Assembly: GCA_018241865.1 (NCBI GenBank)
Contig: JAFECY010000285.1
Span: 1 to 8,358, forward strand
Direction: 5' to 3'
Length of the DNA: 8,358 bases
From: Pseudomonadota bacterium
GTDB taxonomy: Bacteria; Pseudomonadota; Gammaproteobacteria; Burkholderiales; Burkholderiaceae_D
Below the pieces are notes generated by a model. That model was not told the origin of the DNA. It worked only from the letters and a program-made list of their open reading frames with translations, and searched no databases. Shown here piece by piece: positions 5,719 to 8,358 of this stretch; position 1 is the stretch's first letter; every line of letters begins with the position of its first letter. The translations under genes and the position numbers were made by a program.

Positions 5719-6342
5719 ATGGATACCGCCGTTCTTAGCAAAAGCGAACTCACTTTCGCCGCCATCGTCGATGCGGCGCTGGACATGGCCGCCGCCGAAG
5801 GGATTGGTCGCTTGTCGCTGGGCGAGATCGCCAAGCGCATGGACATCAGCAAGAGCGGTGTGTTTTCCCGGGTCGGCTCGCTGGAGGCGCTGCAGATGGC
5901 GGTGCTCGACGAGTTCGACCGCCGCTTCGTCGAGGCCGTGTTCCAGCCGGCCATGACGCAGCCGCGCGGCTTGCCGCGTCTGCATGCGCTGATGGAAAAC
6001 TGGATCAAGCGGATCGGCAACGCGCGCGAGCTCAATAGTTGCCTCTATATCGCCGGTTCGTTCGAGTTCGACGATGTGAGCGGCAGCCTGCGCGACCGCC
6101 TAGAGCAGGGCGTACTGCGCTGGCGCGACACCTTGCGCCGCACCGTGCTGCAAGCGCAAGAGGCAGGGCAGTTGCGGCCGGACACCGATGCGGAACAACT
6201 GGTGTTCGAGATTTACAGCCTGATCGTCGGGCTGATGCACGATGTACGCTTTCTGCACGACCCGCAGACGGCAGATCGCATGCGCAATGCGTATGCGCGG
6301 TTGATTTCGACCTACCGCAGTTTTCACTACCATGCCGGATAG
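5719..6342 (+). CDS. TetR/AcrR family transcriptional regulator
   Basis: A 207-residue dimeric repressor type, all helical. The N-terminal DNA-binding domain spans about 12-58. Its HTH is LSLGEIAKRMDISKSGVFSR (32-51), followed by the VGSLEALQ segment typical of TetR helix 4. The remaining 145 residues are the ligand-binding/dimer domain, which does not reveal its effector. A palindromic site lies immediately upstream and a near-copy precedes the 6413-7810 gene pair, so it probably represses itself and that pair. Since the targets include a thiolase, an acyl-CoA or lipid effector is a reasonable guess but not shown. The Shine-Dalgarno is poor: GGCGG ends one base before the ATG. Together with a -10-like TAAATT at 5707-5712, this leaves open a leaderless transcript. 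Confidence 0.92.
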   Translation: MDTAVLSKSELTFAAIVDAALDMAAAEGIGRLSLGEIAKRMDISKSGVFSRVGSLEALQMAVLDEFDRRFVEAVFQPAMTQPRGLPRLHALMENWIKRIGNARELNSCLYIAGSFEFDDVSGSLRDRLEQGVLRWRDTLRRTVLQAQEAGQLRPDTDAEQLVFEIYSLIVGLMHDVRFLHDPQTADRMRNAYARLISTYRSFHYHAG

Positions 6343-6372
6343 CCGGGGTGGATGGTGGTGCGGCGTTTTTTT
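6332..6372 (+). terminator. Weak candidate terminator at the end of tetR
   Basis: ATGCCG (6332-6337) can pair with CGGCGT (6361-6366, one T-G pair), followed by a run of seven Ts (6366-6372). The loop is long at 23 bases, so the structure is weak. The T-run may instead serve as an AT-rich element of the next promoter. Confidence 0.3.
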
Positions 6373-6380
6373 GCATTAAA

Positions 6381-6398
6381 TTCGCACGCATGTGCGAA
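6381..6398. promoter_or_regulatory. Palindromic TetR operator, site 2 (upstream of small protein/thiolase operon)
   Basis: TTCGCACGCATGTGCGAA has perfect 7-bp arms (TTCGCAC / GTGCGAA) around GCAT and shares 15 of 18 bases with site 1. It ends 14 bases before the ATG at 6413. A possible -10, TAAATT (6377-6382), overlaps its left edge, so a bound repressor would cover the transcription start. No good -35 is seen. Confidence 0.75.
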
Positions 6399-6412
6399 AC
6401 AAGGAGATTGAT

Positions 6413-6616
6413 ATGTTGACATTCCTGATCCTCGGCGTCGTCCTGATCGGCGTCTGTTCCCTGCGCGGACTGCTGACTCTGTTGGCGCAACTGCCGCGCA
6501 GCAATGCGGATTTCCAGTGCTTCATCCTCGACGACGCCGAAGCGCGCCGCAGCTTGTCCATCGCGGCAGGCCCGGCGCATGACGACGTCGTCCCCTGCGT
6601 TGTTCAACCCACCTGA
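6413..6616 (+). CDS. Small single-span membrane protein, unrecognised
   Basis: A 67-residue protein I do not recognise. Residues 2-27 (MLTFLILGVVLIGVCS, then LRGLLTLLAQL) form one hydrophobic helix with a single basic residue inside it. The rest (about 28-67) is a polar, mildly acidic tail with cysteines at 36 and 62. Coding is supported by an excellent AAGGAG (6401-6406) six bases before the ATG, by an operator just upstream, and by a 12-base gap to the thiolase gene. The first span could be a signal anchor. An apparent longer frame from 6392 starts inside the operator and lacks a ribosome site, so it was not used. It is probably co-transcribed with the thiolase, which hints at a membrane role in the same lipid pathway (inference). 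Confidence 0.7.
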   Translation: MLTFLILGVVLIGVCSLRGLLTLLAQLPRSNADFQCFILDDAEARRSLSIAAGPAHDDVVPCVVQPT

Positions 6617-6628
6617 CCGGAGCCCATC

Positions 6629-7810
6629 ATGCAAGATCCCGTCGTCATCGTCAGCGCCGTCCGCACCCCGCTCGGCGCATTTCAGGGCGTGCTGTCGCCC
6701 TTATCCGCCAACGAACTGGGCGCGGTTGCCATCCGTGCCGCCATCGAACGCGCCGGCTTGCAGTCCGGGCAGGTGCAGGAAGTCATCATGGGCAATGTCC
6801 TGATGGCGGGGCAAGGTCAAGCACCGGCTCGGCAAGCGGCGATCAAGGCCGGCGTGCCGGTCTCGGCCGGCGCGGTCACGCTGAACAAGGTGTGCGGTTC
6901 CGGCATGCAAGCGGCGATGTATGCGCATGATGCGCTGCTGGCCGGCAGCAGCGAGGTCGTGGTCGCTGGCGGCATGGAGTCGATGAGCAATGCGCCCTAT
7001 CTGTTGCCCAAGGCGCGCGGCGGTTATCGCGTTGGGCATGGCGAGATTCTCGACCACATGTTGCTCGACGGCTTGGAAGATGCCTACGAAAAAGGCCGCT
7101 CGATGGGCAGCTTCGGCGAAGCGTGCGCGACGCAATACGGCTTCAGCCGCGAGCAGCAGGACGCCTACGCCATCGCGACGGTCAAGCGCTCGCAGGCGGC
7201 GGCGAGTCAAGGTGCCTTCGATTGGGAAATCGCGCCGGTGACGATGGCGACGCGCACCGGCGATGTCGTGGTCAGTGCCGACGAGCGTCCGCCGAAAGTG
7301 AATGCGGAAAAAATTCCCAATTTGAAGCCGGCGTTCCAGAAGGATGGCACCATCACCGCCGCCTCGTCATCGGCCAATGCCGACGGCGCTGCCGCGCTGC
7401 TGTTAATGCGCGAATCGACTGCGAAAAAACTTGGCTGCAAACCACTCGCGCGCATACTCGGCCACACTCGTCATTCGCAGGAACCGGCATGGTTCACCAC
7501 CGCCCCGGTCGGCGCGATCGAAAAGCTGTACCGAAAAGTCGGCTGGCGCACGGCGCAAGTCGATCTGTTCGAGATCAACGAGGCCTTCGCCGTCGTGCCG
7601 ATGGCGGCGATGCAAGAGCACGGCATTCCGCGCGACAAGGTCAACGTGCACGGCGGCGCGTGCGTGCTGGGCCACCCGATCGGCGCATCCGGCGCGCGCA
7701 TCATCGTCACCCTGATCGGCGCACTGCAGCACACCGGCGGCAAGCGCGGCGTGGCTTCGTTGTGTATCGGTGGCGGGGAAGCGACTGCGATGGCGATCGA
7801 ACTCATCTGA
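6629..7810 (+). CDS. Acetyl-CoA C-acetyltransferase (thiolase)
   Basis: A 393-residue full-length thiolase, the usual size for biosynthetic acetoacetyl-CoA thiolases. It condenses two acetyl-CoA to acetoacetyl-CoA, or runs the reverse cleavage. All catalytic parts are present: the acylated cysteine C89 in NKVCGSG, the NEAF motif with N317, the GHPIGASGAR motif with H349, and C379 in CIGGGEA. This matches the PhaA/AtoB layout almost residue for residue. Substrate chain length cannot be fixed from motifs, so a beta-ketothiolase of wider range is possible. GGAG (6619-6622) is six bases before the ATG. It lies 12 bases after the small membrane protein gene, downstream of TetR site 2, and ends at a strong terminator. 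No reductase or polymerase gene is adjacent, so a role in polyhydroxyalkanoate synthesis is not indicated here. Confidence 0.95.
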   Translation: MQDPVVIVSAVRTPLGAFQGVLSPLSANELGAVAIRAAIERAGLQSGQVQEVIMGNVLMAGQGQAPARQAAIKAGVPVSAGAVTLNKVCGSGMQAAMYAHDALLAGSSEVVVAGGMESMSNAPYLLPKARGGYRVGHGEILDHMLLDGLEDAYEKGRSMGSFGEACATQYGFSREQQDAYAIATVKRSQAAASQGAFDWEIAPVTMATRTGDVVVSADERPPKVNAEKIPNLKPAFQKDGTITAASSSANADGAAALLLMRESTAKKLGCKPLARILGHTRHSQEPAWFTTAPVGAIEKLYRKVGWRTAQVDLFEINEAFAVVPMAAMQEHGIPRDKVNVHGGACVLGHPIGASGARIIVTLIGALQHTGGKRGVASLCIGGGEATAMAIELI

Positions 7811-7832
7811 CAACGCGCTTGCCTGAATGGTA

Positions 7833-7871
7833 CGAACACAGCGGTCAACCCAGCTTGACCGCTGTTCGTTT
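7833..7871 (+). terminator. Intrinsic terminator of the thiolase operon
   Basis: CAGCGGTCAA (7839-7848) pairs perfectly with TTGACCGCTG (7855-7864) around the loop CCCAGC. CGAA/TTCG extends the stem beyond a two-base bulge, and GTTT follows. It lies 22 bases after the thiolase stop. Confidence 0.8.
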
Positions 7872-8034
7872 ACGGGTTTAGCATCGATCCAAGGCCGCTT
7901 GCTGCCCGTCGTCCCCGCCGCTCCTGCGGTATGGTGAAAGCAAGCCGTACGTCGTACTCTGGCCAACCTTTGCCAGCGTCGAGAACGGGGACTCCGACAC
8001 CGCGCAAGCGGCGTGCTGGCGATAAAGGATTGCC

Positions 8035-8358
8035 ATGATATTCACCAAAGAAGCACTCAAGGCCGAGGCACGTCTGTTGCGTGCCCATTTCGCTCTCAGG
8101 CATGGACTGGAATTGTCCGTCGGACAATCGCTGGAAGCCGTTGCCGCCACTAAGAACTATCCCAACTGGGATGCCGCTTCAGCCGCCGCTGCAGGCGATG
8201 TGGACAAGGCGGCTGCCATCGAGAAAGAAGTACGCATCGCGGTGCGCAAGGACAGTAGCACCGACGATATCTACCGGCTGGTCTGCCGCAACCTGCGCGT
8301 CGCGCCCGACCATGTCGCCTTCCTGATCGACGAAGACGATGAACGTTCCAGCGCCGAC
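8035..8358 (+). CDS. Glyoxalase-related-type N-terminal domain protein (3' end cut by window)
   Basis: The first 108 residues are visible and the frame is open at the window end. Residues 7-50 (ALKAEARLLR, then LELSVGQSLEAVAATKNYPNWDAAS) follow the helical pattern 'LK..A..LR..L...G...S..QaLe.vA...gy..Wd.l.A' that I know from the start of glyoxalase-related/antitoxin-like proteins. The match is by memory and modest. Residues 60-108 are helical and charged, ending in an acidic stretch. AAAGGA (8024-8029) is five bases before the ATG, a strong site. The 160 bases upstream hold the thiolase terminator and otherwise nothing I can name with confidence. Function cannot be stated from the visible part. 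Confidence 0.6.
   Translation, partial: MIFTKEALKAEARLLRAHFALRHGLELSVGQSLEAVAATKNYPNWDAASAAAAGDVDKAAAIEKEVRIAVRKDSSTDDIYRLVCRNLRVAPDHVAFLIDEDDERSSAD

Noticed and set aside
7123..7881. A 252-codon plus-strand frame overlapping the thiolase gene
   Set aside because: Out of frame with an intact thiolase and highly Arg-rich; a shadow frame running into the terminator.
7872..8034. Short GC-rich inverted repeats before the last gene (for example TGGC/GCCA near 7961-7977)
   Set aside because: Four-base arms are expected by chance in this composition; no promoter or riboswitch pattern could be supported.
1..8358. tRNA, rRNA, CRISPR arrays, transposase genes or attachment sites
   Set aside because: I looked for cloverleaf ends, regularly spaced repeats, transposase motifs and flanking duplications and saw none; neighbouring genes have similar base use.

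Overview
The window reads as a stretch of ordinary chromosome from a moderately GC-rich betaproteobacterium, most likely in Burkholderiales and perhaps Oxalobacteraceae. That placement rests on protein style only: a DUF2799 lipoprotein next to a DUF1345 membrane protein, a small HTH protein of a type common in that order, and a GAF protein fused to GspE-type N-terminal domains. No RNA gene, insertion sequence, CRISPR array or phage gene is visible.

Layout. Bases 1-1097 (minus strand) hold a DUF2799 lipoprotein gene and, coupled to it by a TGATG stop/start overlap, a DUF1345 membrane protein cut by the window edge. A small HTH protein (1241-1564, plus) is divergent from them. It is followed by a 310-base gap with a strong hairpin and a candidate promoter. 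Next come a two-CBS-domain protein (1875-2318) with a hairpin terminator and a GAF/GspE-N protein (2489-3739) that lacks the RecA-like ATPase core of its relatives. That gene ends in a hairpin shared head-on with a minus-strand glycine-zipper lipoprotein (3782-4273). Upstream of the lipoprotein is a long integral-membrane sterol desaturase/fatty acid hydroxylase homologue (4367-5575, minus).

The right third is a small regulated lipid module. A TetR-family repressor (5719-6342) is divergent from the hydroxylase. After it come a 67-residue single-span membrane protein (6413-6616) and an acetyl-CoA acetyltransferase (6629-7810), with a good terminator. Two near-identical palindromes, 15 of 18 bases the same, lie just upstream of the tetR start and just upstream of the small membrane protein gene. 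The simplest reading is that the TetR protein represses itself and the small-protein/thiolase operon. The last gene (from 8035) is a 3'-truncated protein whose N-terminus resembles the helical region of glyoxalase-related proteins.

The items most worth a second look are the paired TetR operators with the unrecognised small membrane protein they appear to control, the ATPase-less GAF/GspE-like protein, and the inverted repeat whose spacer is a -10-like TATAGT. I see no clear evidence of a wholly new defence or mobile system.
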